Below the pieces are notes generated by a model that worked only from the letters and a program-made list of their open reading frames with translations, was not told where the DNA came from and ran no database searches. From Trichomonas tenax (taxonomy: Eukaryota > Parabasalia > Trichomonadida > Trichomonadidae): a DNA stretch of 11,412 nucleotides. The stretch lies in assembly GCA_023091735.1 (NCBI GenBank), contig JALKBU010001405.1, positions 1 through 11,412 on the forward strand. The letters run 5' to 3'. This document shows positions 1 through 7,252 of the stretch, in pieces; the first letter of the stretch is position 1, and each line of letters opens with the position of its first letter. The translations under genes and the position numbers were made by a program.

Positions 1-307
1 ATGAGTAAAGCACATCATGGCAAATCAATGTTTTTGATGCAAGATATATCTAATATTTTAATGAAATATAGACTTTGTTAGCTAATTCTTTAATATATCA
101 TGCACAACATGATTTTGGACATTGTTGTTCAATAACTTCGCAAAAAGTTAATCCAGTGAGTTAAAAAACGAGTTTCGCCGACTTTGAGTATAATAATTTA
201 ATTGCTCAATATTCAAAAATTGAGAAATCAAGAGTTTGATCGATTAAGCACGTAAAATAGCATCACCAACAGCGGAAAATGAGTGAGAAGTTTTCTATCA
301 TTGATGA
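1..307. other. AT-rich spacer with weak coding traces
   Basis: No gene can be supported here. A frame is open on the plus strand from base 1 to a TAG at 79-81 (26 codons, beginning with ATG); it could be the tail of a gene cut by the window edge or chance. On the minus strand the frame from 231 down to 82 has only one internal stop and reads like protein in part, but it is too short to call. An initiator-like TCATT lies at 298-302, just before the methylesterase frame. Confidence 0.4.
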
Positions 308-1234
308 ATGTTAACAATAGCGAAAAATTGGTTGGAGAACTTTACAAAAGTGATGTCACTTTTTATTTTCATTATGGGAGATTTTGTGCCATGGGACAAT
401 TTCTGGGCTAAAAAGGAGAATGTCACCACACCACGTGGCACTTTTAATGTCTATTCGAGTGAATGCGAGAGCGAATTTGTTGTGATTTGCGTTCACGGCG
501 CTGGACACTCTGCTTTATCATTTTCGTTACTGGCCAAGGCGCTGAAAGACAAGGTCACAGTCATTGCACCAGATTTCAAGTGCCACGGTGACACTCCTGG
601 TGATGAATCGACAGATATGGAAATTTCCAGTGTTGTCGAAGATTTTATCTCACTTTGCGAAGTCTTAATTCCGAAGGAGAAGCGTGCTATTTTCCTTGGT
701 CACTCTCTTGGTGGCACTGTCGTTACATTCGCTGCAAACAAAGTTCCAGCGATGGCTTTAATCGCTATTGATACAATAGAAGGCAACACGATATCGCAGC
801 TCCCAGGAATGGAGAAATTACTTCAAATGAGACCACAGAGATTCGCAAATCCAGCTGAAGCGATCGGATACGTCGCAACAAGTGGTGAAATGGACAATCA
901 GAAGAGTGCTGCAGTCTCTGTCGCCGGCAGAATGAAGGAATTACCAGATAAAAGCCTCACATGGAAGACTGATTTAATCAAATGCAAATCTTCTTGGGCT
1001 GGATGGTTCAAGGGATTCGCAGATGCCTTCATTAAGGCCCATCCATACAAGATTCTCATTTTACCAACGATTGATCGCCTTGATACTCCATTCACAATTG
1101 GTCACATGAGTGGAAAGTTCCAGCTTTCTGTTATCAATGGCACAAGCCACTGCGTCCACGAGGATGCCCCAGAGAAGGTCGCTGAGATCATCATGACAAT
1201 GATCAAGAGAATCGGTCATTCAACACAATGGTAA
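308..1234 (+). CDS. PPME1: Protein phosphatase methylesterase 1 (PME-1), alpha/beta hydrolase
   Basis: The family removes the methyl ester from the C-terminal leucine of the PP2A catalytic subunit, in cytosol and nucleus. The 308-residue frame has a core in the order of PME-1: DFVPWDNFW (25-33), oxyanion-side HGAGHSALS (63-71), nucleophile elbow GHSLGG (131-136, Ser133), acid loop IDTIEG (154-159, Asp155), WAGWFKG (230-236), DRLD (256-259), GHMSGKFQ (265-272) and SHCVHEDAP (280-288, His281). Ser133, Asp155 and His281 form a complete triad, so it should be active. The acidic loop that animal PME-1 carries before the WxGWFxG segment is missing. The coordinates give the longest frame. Translation may really begin at Met23 (base 374), where family similarity starts and an initiator-like TCATT at 369-373 abuts the ATG; the first 22 residues are hydrophobic and unlike the family. 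The stop is followed by A, making TAAA. Confidence 0.93.
   Translation: MLTIAKNWLENFTKVMSLFIFIMGDFVPWDNFWAKKENVTTPRGTFNVYSSECESEFVVICVHGAGHSALSFSLLAKALKDKVTVIAPDFKCHGDTPGDESTDMEISSVVEDFISLCEVLIPKEKRAIFLGHSLGGTVVTFAANKVPAMALIAIDTIEGNTISQLPGMEKLLQMRPQRFANPAEAIGYVATSGEMDNQKSAAVSVAGRMKELPDKSLTWKTDLIKCKSSWAGWFKGFADAFIKAHPYKILILPTIDRLDTPFTIGHMSGKFQLSVINGTSHCVHEDAPEKVAEIIMTMIKRIGHSTQW
369..373 (+). promoter_or_regulatory. Initiator-like TCATT at alternative PME-1 start
   Basis: TCATT matches the trichomonad initiator TCA-Y-(T/A) and directly precedes an in-frame ATG at 374. A second TCATT at 298-302 precedes the longer frame, but its first downstream ATG (304) is out of frame with the gene, which favours 374. 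The motif is short and common in AT-rich DNA, so this is only suggestive; a leader from 371 would be 3 nt, shorter than usual. Confidence 0.35.
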
Positions 1235-1839
1235 ACATGTTTAACTGCAATTATATCCATTAAGAATAATTAAAATATCATCCGGTATTATAGACACAAA
1301 CAAAATACAATATATATTTTTCTCTGATTTTCAATATCAAACCAATACACGAAAATTCTTAACGCAATATTCTAATCATTGAACACTTGCATTTAACTAT
1401 TTGAAGAAGATATAAAATTCAAAATCTTCATCAAAGCCTAACATTGCTAAATCATAAAGTTGATATTGAATGGAGATGATTAGCAAAATATTACAAATCA
1501 TATATTCTTTTTGAAAAAAATATTTCGATTTAGGGTTAGATCTTATAATATTAAGTTAACATCATTGAATATAATATAACTATGATATACAAGGCATGTT
1601 GTTGTTGATGTCAGGAAAAATTAAAGACAAAATCTGCTGAAACTTTGTATTTAAACGTTATATGCAATGTCATAATTTAAAAAAAAGGAATAAAAGCGAT
1701 AAATTTTGAAACAATATATAAATTTTAAAAATTTCATCAAAAAATGAAAACTCAATAATAGTACATCCCAAATTTCGATATAAAAAGAAATAAAATTTAT
1801 TTGTAAAGAGAAAAAATTGACAAAATTTAATTCAAATTT
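1235..1839. other. AT-rich spacer, no gene seen
   Basis: About 600 bp of very AT-rich sequence with poly-A and poly-T runs between the methylesterase and bromodomain genes. The only long frame, on the minus strand into the bromodomain gene start, is a low-complexity Phe/Ile/Tyr-rich reading. I see no RNA gene or clear repeat. The promoter of the bromodomain gene should lie at the right end, but no TCA-Y-(T/A) match sits close to its ATG; the nearest is TCAAA at 1832-1836. Confidence 0.6.
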
Positions 1840-2535
1840 ATGAACAACGCGAATCACGCAGCAGAGATGCATGCGTGCGCTGAAATCACAAAGAGACTTC
1901 TAGAACTTCCAGGAGCAGCGTTATTCAGTAAACCTGTCAACACATCTAATCCAGAATTCAAAGATTACACGAAACTCGTTAGAAATCCTCAAGATCTCGG
2001 CACCATTCTGAAGAAACTGGAAAACAACGAATACCAGAATCCCCAACAGTGGGAGAAAGACGTTGCTTTAGTCTGGTCCAATGCTGAGACATATAACGGA
2101 AAAGGAACATATCCAGCTCTCATAGCACAACGCATGTCTAAACAGTGCGAAAAACTCAAGAAATTGCTGATTATGTGCAAAATTTCCGGATGGATGAAAA
2201 ACTTATTTATATGGCGCGATAAACTTGACAAATTGCTTGTTTCGCCGCCACGTGGATCAACTATTCGAATATTCCCTGAAATAGAGTACAAACCTCCAAA
2301 ATATGATAAATTCACACCAAAAGAAATGGAATCATTCATTGTTGCAAGTAGACAAATGACACGACCGGAAGACGTGAAAAGCATGGCTAAAATACTCGAT
2401 CTGCATCCAAATAACGCGGAAGAAGATGAAACTGTAGTTTTGAATATTGATAACTTGCAGCCAAGAACATTGCATGCTTTGCGTGACTTCTTTAAGAAAA
2501 GATATGCGGAAATGAATGAACCTTATCCTGTTTAA
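1840..2535 (+). CDS. BET-like protein: one bromodomain plus NET-like domain
   Basis: A likely chromatin reader of acetylated histone lysines. The bromodomain spans about residues 12-112. FSKPVN (29-34) is the ZA-loop start with Phe29 at the shelf, followed by Tyr43, NPQDLGTI (49-56) and helix-B NAETYN (81-86), where Asn86 is the expected acetyl-lysine-binding Asn with Tyr85 before it. Residues about 158-224 resemble the extra-terminal (NET) domain of BET proteins: FTPKEMESF, an acidic AEEDET, then IDNLQPRTLHALRDFF (203-218), equivalent to the IDFETLKPSTLRELE part of animal BETs. At 231 residues this is far shorter than animal BETs with two bromodomains; the single bromodomain plus NET layout recalls plant GTE proteins. 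It is convergent with the phosphatase gene. Stop TAA is followed at once by TAAA. The bromodomain call is firm, the NET call slightly less so. Confidence 0.9.
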   Translation: MNNANHAAEMHACAEITKRLLELPGAALFSKPVNTSNPEFKDYTKLVRNPQDLGTILKKLENNEYQNPQQWEKDVALVWSNAETYNGKGTYPALIAQRMSKQCEKLKKLLIMCKISGWMKNLFIWRDKLDKLLVSPPRGSTIRIFPEIEYKPPKYDKFTPKEMESFIVASRQMTRPEDVKSMAKILDLHPNNAEEDETVVLNIDNLQPRTLHALRDFFKKRYAEMNEPYPV

Positions 2536-2639
2536 TAAAATAATTTGATATATGTATTATAATCAAAACATTGGAAAGATTTGCTATATAAAAATACATA
2601 CTATGGATATTTAAAACAATATATAAAGAGAACAGGAAC

Positions 2640-3746
2640 TTATTCATCATCATTATTCGCTCTCAAGAACAATGTCGAACCGATAGACATATTAGCCCTA
2701 ATTGGCGGTAACACTGAACTTCCTATTGCGAATAACGATGATTTACGCAATGTCCTGTTTGGTGGATTTCTTCTGAGTGATGTCATGAGATTTTCAGACA
2801 TTCTTTCAGGTGGTGGAGAACTCACTTTCCTTTGGATCTTGGTCATTATAAAGGCCTTAATATGGGAGTTCTCATCAACATGGAGCAATCCTGCTGAGTT
2901 TTCCATGTTTTTGTTATAATTTGAAGAAGAAAAGACTGTGTACACTAAACCGTCCCAGTGTTTGCACACACCTCCTTCAACGCATTGGTGTCCGCGAACA
3001 ATTTGTTTCATTTTAAAAGACTTTAAGAACTCGATAGTGGAATGATGACCAAAGTAATTTCCTGTGCCTCTCGAAGATGGCAAATAGTGAGAAATGCCGT
3101 TCATAGGGTCACTCCACAACAAATCCTTGATCATTGGGGTAAAATCATGAGAATTTAGAGGTCGTTGGATCTTCCTTAGCTGCTCAACATCAGATAGATA
3201 CTCTGATATGCCGCCGTGCACACAGAAAATTGCCTTGTCAATGATAGCAGCCAGAGGTAAGTAGTTAAACATGTGCTGGAACTTCATGAACATTGTGTCG
3301 TCATAATACTTATTGACTTCCTGTTTGAAGCCATAAACTGAATTCACTGACAGTTCCTCGTGATTTCCTCTAATTAAGAAAACATGTTGTGGAAAAGCGC
3401 ATTTAAGTGAACATAGCAAGGTAATAACTGGGATAGAGTACTCTCCTCTGTCCACATAGTCACCAAGAAAGAGCATTTTCGTTTTTGATGGGAATCCGAT
3501 GTTTTTTAAGATATTCAAAAGGTCAATAATATTGCCGTGGACATCTCCAATGATGTACATTGGGCCCGTAATCTCCATGACAATGTCATCTTGCTTAAGA
3601 AACTCAATTGTTTTTTCTATTAAGTTGTAAATAATTTCTGCGGGGAATAAAGGTATTTGTGTAGCAGGGTCGAACTCGCTGATGTTGAATGTCGGACTGA
3701 AGATGGTGTTATTGTAAAACTCGAAGATGTCCCACTCTGTTTTCAT
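2640..3746 (-). CDS. PP1-like serine/threonine protein phosphatase with basic C-terminal tail
   Basis: A metallophosphatase of the PPP family that removes phosphate from Ser/Thr. All catalytic motifs are present: GDVHG (67-71, Asp68 and His70), GDYVDRG (95-101, Asp96 and Arg100), GNHE (127-130, Asn128 and His129), HGGIS (177-181, His177), LLWSDP (209-214), SSRGTGNYFG with Arg226, and RGH (251-253, His253). The metal and phosphate ligands are complete, so activity is expected. NSAGLLHVDE near 283-292 and the overall length match PP1 better than PP2A or PP5. Departures are RGHQ for PP1 RAHQ, and SSSNYN for SAPNYC (273-278), which changes the toxin-sensitive loop. After about residue 305 comes a Ser/Pro/Arg-rich basic tail ending NNDDE; it lacks the DYFL end of PP2A. 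The start is supported by TCATT-type motifs 9 and 5 nt upstream. The stop here is TAAG, not TAAA. Confidence 0.95.
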   Translation of the reverse strand: MKTEWDIFEFYNNTIFSPTFNISEFDPATQIPLFPAEIIYNLIEKTIEFLKQDDIVMEITGPMYIIGDVHGNIIDLLNILKNIGFPSKTKMLFLGDYVDRGEYSIPVITLLCSLKCAFPQHVFLIRGNHEELSVNSVYGFKQEVNKYYDDTMFMKFQHMFNYLPLAAIIDKAIFCVHGGISEYLSDVEQLRKIQRPLNSHDFTPMIKDLLWSDPMNGISHYLPSSRGTGNYFGHHSTIEFLKSFKMKQIVRGHQCVEGGVCKHWDGLVYTVFSSSNYNKNMENSAGLLHVDENSHIKAFIMTKIQRKVSSPPPERMSENLMTSLRRNPPNRTLRKSSLFAIGSSVLPPIRANMSIGSTLFLRANNDDE

Positions 3747-3747
3747 T

Positions 3748-3757
3748 TAATGAATGA
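3748..3757 (-). promoter_or_regulatory. Initiator motif of the phosphatase gene
   Basis: On the minus strand the bases just before the ATG read TCATTCATTA, two overlapping-style TCA-Y-T initiator matches. Transcription from either A would leave a leader of 9 or 5 nt, within the short range usual for trichomonads. This is the best promoter match in the window. Confidence 0.55.
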
Positions 3758-3987
3758 TTTGTAAAAAATTATAATAAAATGAATTGAAATTGCTCATAAA
3801 ATTTTTGTTGACTCAGAAATTGATTCTATTCGAAAATTTTAGGGAAAATCGGATGAATATGAGTCAATTAATAATAATTAAAAATTGAAAGATTTACATC
3901 TGATCCCTAAATTTTTGCCGAAACATACTCTTCGTGTAACTGCAAAATATCCATGCGATGGTTTACAAAACGTGTTAAGTTTTATTT

Positions 3988-4140
3988 ATATATAATTAGA
4001 TTTCTCGGGACCTTTTCGATATCAACTGAGGGGTATATATACAACTGCTTTATTCAATAAAAATTGGTGATTAATCGAGTAAATTTCGAGAAAATGTTGT
4101 TTTTCTAAAATGAACATTCTTTGATCAATATCTCTTTATC
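3988..4140 (+). repeat. Dispersed diverged repeat, copy A
   Basis: Shares three islands with 10113-10260: ATATATAA at the start, TTAATCGAG followed by TTTCGAGAAAA 83 bases later, and TATCTCTT 58 bases after that. The first spacing is identical in both copies and the second differs by one base, so common descent is more likely than chance, although the DNA between the islands has drifted strongly. The family and limits are unknown. Confidence 0.5.
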
Positions 4141-4289
4141 TGTGAGTAATATATAAAAATTGCAAAGGTAACATATATGTAATTTCTAGTAGAGATTAGA
4201 ATGAATTGTGTTTTGTAACATTTTGTTGAGTTTTTGCGATATACTAATAGTTCAATTCTTCGAATATTTGTTTTTATGCCTGGCTTACG

Positions 4290-4338
4290 TTGGACTTTCC
4301 CTCCAACATCCTGGGGTGAGGATTGCCAGGGGGTCCAA
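4290..4338. repeat. GC-rich nested inverted repeat (candidate structured RNA)
   Basis: A GC-rich island inside AT-rich DNA. TTGGAC (4290-4295) pairs with GTCCAA (4333-4338), CCCT (4299-4302) with AGGG (4328-4331), and ATCCT (4308-4312) with AGGAT (4319-4323) around a six-base loop. That gives 15 base pairs with two internal loops. On the minus strand a 35-codon open frame also crosses it, so a coding relic is the alternative. No known RNA family was recognised. Confidence 0.4.
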
Positions 4339-4717
4339 ACAACATGTTATCGGTAAAGTAAAAGATCAGACATTGACATTTCGAAAACTAGATTTTGGCA
4401 AATTTTATCATAAAAATTGCTAACTACATAGATTGTACATTCTATTTTCCTTCTTAGAGTGTGATAAAAAGGAGTTAACGGTCGATATTTAATTTTGACA
4501 CGTAAAATCAAATCTGACATATTCCAAATGATGTGTTGATGTTTTTGCTCTAAACATGTATATTATTCATTCAAAGTTTGCCAATATTATTCTTGAGATT
4601 TTCCGATTTATTTGCTATGTAATCTAAGAAATATGACGATATTTATGTTGAAGAATATAATACCTAATGAATTCATAACGGGAAAAGAAGTTAATCAAGT
4701 TTTGTTTGATGCTTATA

Positions 4718-4978
4718 TCAATGATAATAAAAATACCCTCTAATTTTGCTATATTTTCGATTTTTTTCATATATCCAAGCACTCTTTCTTCCATAGTCCC
4801 CGATTTTCTTATTTTTTGAATTAATTTTTTTACCAACCAACGTATCCCTCATTATAAGGAACGCAGCATATGCAGCTGTGTCCTGCTGACCACAAAGACC
4901 GTGACTATGCGCTTGGTCAGAACTAATTGATTTGTAATGAAAATTTGAATGTTGATTGTTGATAGCATACTTCTTTCT
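4718..4978 (-). pseudogene. Broken coding relic, unassigned
   Basis: One minus-strand frame stays open for 86 codons, with its first ATG at 4852 in the middle, and reads as mixed, protein-like sequence such as SSDQAHSHGLCGQQDTAAYA. An overlapping minus-strand frame stays open to the right (about 5095 to 4857, with LHSQCEYGLTKERS), and another to the left (to 4624, with MEERVLGYMKKIENIAKLEG). Several adjoining open frames in different phases suggest a frameshifted gene remnant. GC is clearly raised at 4861-4920. I do not recognise a family, and no intact start or promoter is seen. Confidence 0.35.
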
Positions 4979-5247
4979 TTAGTTAATCCATACTCGCATT
5001 GGCTATGCAAACCTAATTCACAAATTAGCGATAATAAAACCAGCGAAAAAAAAATTTAACAATACGATGCTTGAATAAAAAAGTTCGTTTTATTAAAACA
5101 AAGTTTGGGGCTTTAATATTTCGGGAGCCAGCTTTGTGAGGGCCGTTGTGAGTTACTCTCTTAATTCTCATTAAGAAAATAAAATTGAAAAATTTTGGGG
5201 ATGAAATATTTTGGCCATTTCCTTTGAGATATAGGGTCTACACAAGG

Positions 5248-5270
5248 AGTGCTTTTGATGTGAAAGCACT
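5248..5270. repeat. Perfect 8-bp hairpin beyond the coiled-coil gene stop
   Basis: AGTGCTTT (5248-5255) and AAAGCACT (5263-5270) form a perfect eight-pair stem with a seven-base loop. On the minus strand it lies about 45 nt after the stop of the coiled-coil gene, where a 3' untranslated region or processing signal would be expected. It could be a 3'-end element of that transcript; no family is recognised. Confidence 0.4.
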
Positions 5271-5314
5271 AAGATGATTTCTGCTTGCTTGAATGAAATC
5301 GATATCGTTGAGTA

Positions 5315-6136
5315 TTATCGTTTAAGAAATTGCCGTATTGTCTCATTAATCTCCTCATGCTTGTCAATTTCACCTTGTAAGTTCATGCACTCTTGATCAA
5401 GATTCGAAATCTTCTGTTGAAGCATGTAAATTGTGTCCTTATTGTACTTTTCTTGGGTGGCATGATTCTCTAGCTTCGCTTTGCACTGGTTAATGTCGAT
5501 GGAAATTGTGTTTATCGACTCTATCTTTGCTTCAAGATCATTTTTAGCATATTCAAGCTTTTGTATTTGATCGTGTAGCTTTTTAATGTTAATTTGAAAC
5601 TGTTGTTCGTTCTTAATTGAAGCTTTCTGCATCTTTGATTCCTTTTTAACTTCATTTTTATGTTCAATGATCTGTTGCTTGAGATCTTCGGCTGCACGTG
5701 ATAACTTTTCATGTTCCTCATCGATTTTCATGATTGCGCCTTGCTTTTTAGCATATTCTTGTTGATATTGCAATAATTTCTTTGTAAGTCTTTCTTGTTC
5801 AGATTTAACTGACTTATTACGCTCTAGTTCTTGATTGTATGTAAAATTTGTTGCTTCAAGTCTGGAAGACGCCTCTAATAATAATTTCTTTAATTCTTCT
5901 ATTTTAGAATTCTGTTCAGATATAATAGCCGACTTTTCCATGAGAAGTACGTTCAGTCCATCTATTACATCTGTCCTATCATCATCAACTCGAATATTTT
6001 CATCTACGAAATTTGAATTTGTCAAATCTGACTTAGAAATGACTCTTCCGCATTTAATTAAACTCTTTGCAGACTCCAATACAGCATCAGTCTCAAAGGC
6101 GGGCTCCGATTTTGTTTCTTTGTTGATTTCATTCAT
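5315..6136 (-). CDS. Coiled-coil protein, function unknown
   Basis: A 273-residue protein I cannot assign. Residues 1-60 are acidic and Ser/Asn-rich with little repeat order, probably flexible. From about residue 62 to 268 the sequence is rich in Lys, Glu and Gln with regularly spaced Leu/Ile, typical of a long coiled coil; examples are KIEELKKLLLEASSRLE (78-94) and LHDQIQKLEYAKNDLEAKIE (187-206). There is no signal peptide, membrane segment or catalytic motif. Such proteins often have structural roles in cytoskeleton, centrosome or flagellar apparatus, but nothing here decides that. The start is the first in-frame ATG; another ATG seven bases upstream (6143-6141) is out of frame, and no TCA-Y-(T/A) motif lies close by. 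The stop is TAA, with a TAAA just inside the last codons (5321-5324). Hairpins flank both ends of the gene. Confidence 0.8.
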   Translation of the reverse strand: MNEINKETKSEPAFETDAVLESAKSLIKCGRVISKSDLTNSNFVDENIRVDDDRTDVIDGLNVLLMEKSAIISEQNSKIEELKKLLLEASSRLEATNFTYNQELERNKSVKSEQERLTKKLLQYQQEYAKKQGAIMKIDEEHEKLSRAAEDLKQQIIEHKNEVKKESKMQKASIKNEQQFQINIKKLHDQIQKLEYAKNDLEAKIESINTISIDINQCKAKLENHATQEKYNKDTIYMLQQKISNLDQECMNLQGEIDKHEEINETIRQFLKR

Positions 6137-6185
6137 ATTTCATGTACGTTTATTTTAGGTTAATTAAAAATAAGACTATGCATCC

Positions 6186-6232
6186 TCACCATTATAATCC
6201 AGCTACGGCGGCTGAATGTTATAATCTGGTGA
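6186..6232. repeat. Long imperfect hairpin upstream of the coiled-coil gene
   Basis: TCACC (6186-6190) pairs with GGTGA (6228-6232), ATTATAA (6191-6197) with TTATAAT (6219-6225), and CAGC (6200-6203) with GCTG (6211-6214) around the loop TACGGCG. That makes 16 pairs with a two-base bulge and one small internal loop. It lies 50 bp upstream of the coiled-coil ATG. On the plus strand a second small stem (6240-6254, GGGAA with TTCCC) and T-runs follow, which could end a Pol III transcript, but T-runs are common here. Confidence 0.45.
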
Positions 6233-6604
6233 AAAGGAGGGGAACTTTTTTCCCATTTTTTCGGAGTTTCTTCTCTTCAGTAAACTTTTTCCTATGACAA
6301 GTTTCAGCAATTCTGCTACTTCCATTAGACTAAGCAAAAGGATTGCCGCCAGTTTACAATAGACATCATCGACGAAAGCAAATCTATTAAAGAGATATTA
6401 TCGAATTAACCTGCGCTTTAACAATTATTTGATATTCCAGGGTTCTGTAGCACACTTATTAGATTGCGCTACTTTTGAGGCGTTTTCGATGTATGAAATA
6501 ATCGCAATTTTTTCGCTCTTTGTCAAAATACTACAATTTTGACTGTAGGTCGCAGCATATAAAGAATATATATCATTTATGTCACAGAAGTACTTTTCAA
6601 GTCA
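6203..6604 (-). pseudogene. Degenerate protein-coding relic, family unknown
   Basis: A single minus-strand frame from 6601 to a TAG at 6205-6203 carries only two internal stops (TAA at 6427-6425 and 6400-6398) in about 130 codons, where random DNA of this composition should have roughly nine. The readable pieces look like real protein, for example SILTKSEKIAIISYIENASK in the first part and MEVAELLKLVIGKSLLKRRN in the second. GC is higher than in the flanks. No start codon opens the frame: a TGA stands at 6604-6602. The first piece has the look of a helical DNA-binding segment, but that is a guess. Most likely it is a decayed gene or mobile-element remnant. Confidence 0.45.
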
Positions 6605-7090
6605 TTAGAGTGAGCCAGTTTTATAATACAAAATGGAATTTACGAACAGATGAGATTCATGGTTAAAAATACTCTGTTAATGAATGCGCATGATACTTAT
6701 CGAACATTTACATCAGTAAAATGTTGATTTACCTTTATTACAAACTTAATCGAAATTCCAAAAGACTAAAAATGATAAAACCTAACCTTTGTTTGTACAA
6801 AATGCTATTTTCTATGTAATTAGGATACAATTAACTATGCTGTTAGACTTAGTTCGAATGAAAATTTTGAAAAAAAATTCATATTTATGTTATAACATAT
6901 GCAAACTTTGTGGAGCATATATTTGAAAAGTGAACTTAAAGATCCTCTCTACTTTCTTTATGAAAAATCTTATAAAATGGATAATTATTTTGAATATTGG
7001 CTACAAAACACAAATATTTTCAAGTTTCAGTATTCTCATTATAATATATTCAACTAAAAAGTTATTTCATTTATATACTCACACGATAAT

Positions 7091-7252
7091 ATGAAGTCTA
7101 GACTCATTCCAATTGCAGAATATGGTGCTGCAACAGCTGAAGGAAATGATAGTAACAAATTTTACTACTCTAGTATACATAAATGTTATGTTCTAACCAT
7201 AATTGCAATGAGCAATTATAGAGAATCTAGGAATAGCTTGTATAGAGCGTGA
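7091..7252 (+). CDS. Possible small ORF, 53 residues, or relic
   Basis: The frame begins IPIAEYGAATAEGNDSNKFY a few residues after Met and ends in TGA. Its residues are mixed and less AT-driven than the flanks, and TCACA, an initiator match, lies at 7079-7083, giving a 10-nt leader. Nothing in it is recognised, there is no TAAA at the stop, and 53 codons may be chance or the remains of a longer gene. Confidence 0.2.
   Translation: MKSRLIPIAEYGAATAEGNDSNKFYYSSIHKCYVLTIIAMSNYRESRNSLYRA

Larger units (their letters stand above)
3758..5314. other. Large gap without an intact gene
   Basis: About 1.5 kb between two minus-strand genes. It holds a diverged copy of a dispersed repeat (3988-4140), a GC-rich foldable island (4290-4338), a broken coding trace on the minus strand (4718-4978) and, near the right end, a perfect hairpin (5248-5270). 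The remainder is AT-rich. A plus-strand frame at 4208-4423 crosses the GC island and looks like chance: its first half is AT-driven hydrophobic residues, and the minus strand is also open across the island. Confidence 0.6.

Noticed and set aside
1528..1545. TTTAGGGTTAG resembling telomere repeat
   Set aside because: Less than two units, with no array around it.
1651..1872. Minus-strand ORF before the bromodomain gene
   Set aside because: Phe/Ile/Tyr-rich residues as expected from AT bias, and it overlaps the start of a real gene.
2581..2919. Plus-strand ORF opposite the phosphatase C-terminus
   Set aside because: It begins at TTG rather than ATG and lies antisense to a clear PPP phosphatase; a shadow frame.
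308..3746. Idea that PME-1, the bromodomain protein and the phosphatase form one functional gene cluster
   Set aside because: Genes are on different strands with separate promoters, and the phosphatase lacks the PP2A tail that PME-1 acts on.
4208..4423. Plus-strand ORF of 71 codons
   Set aside because: The first half is AT-driven hydrophobic, it crosses a palindromic island, and it has no recognisable domain.
4861..4925. GC-rich block with CTGACCA and TGGTCAG considered as a tRNA or small RNA
   Set aside because: No tRNA arms or T-loop consensus; the 7-pair stem has a long loop, and the minus strand reads as protein, so it is treated as a coding relic.
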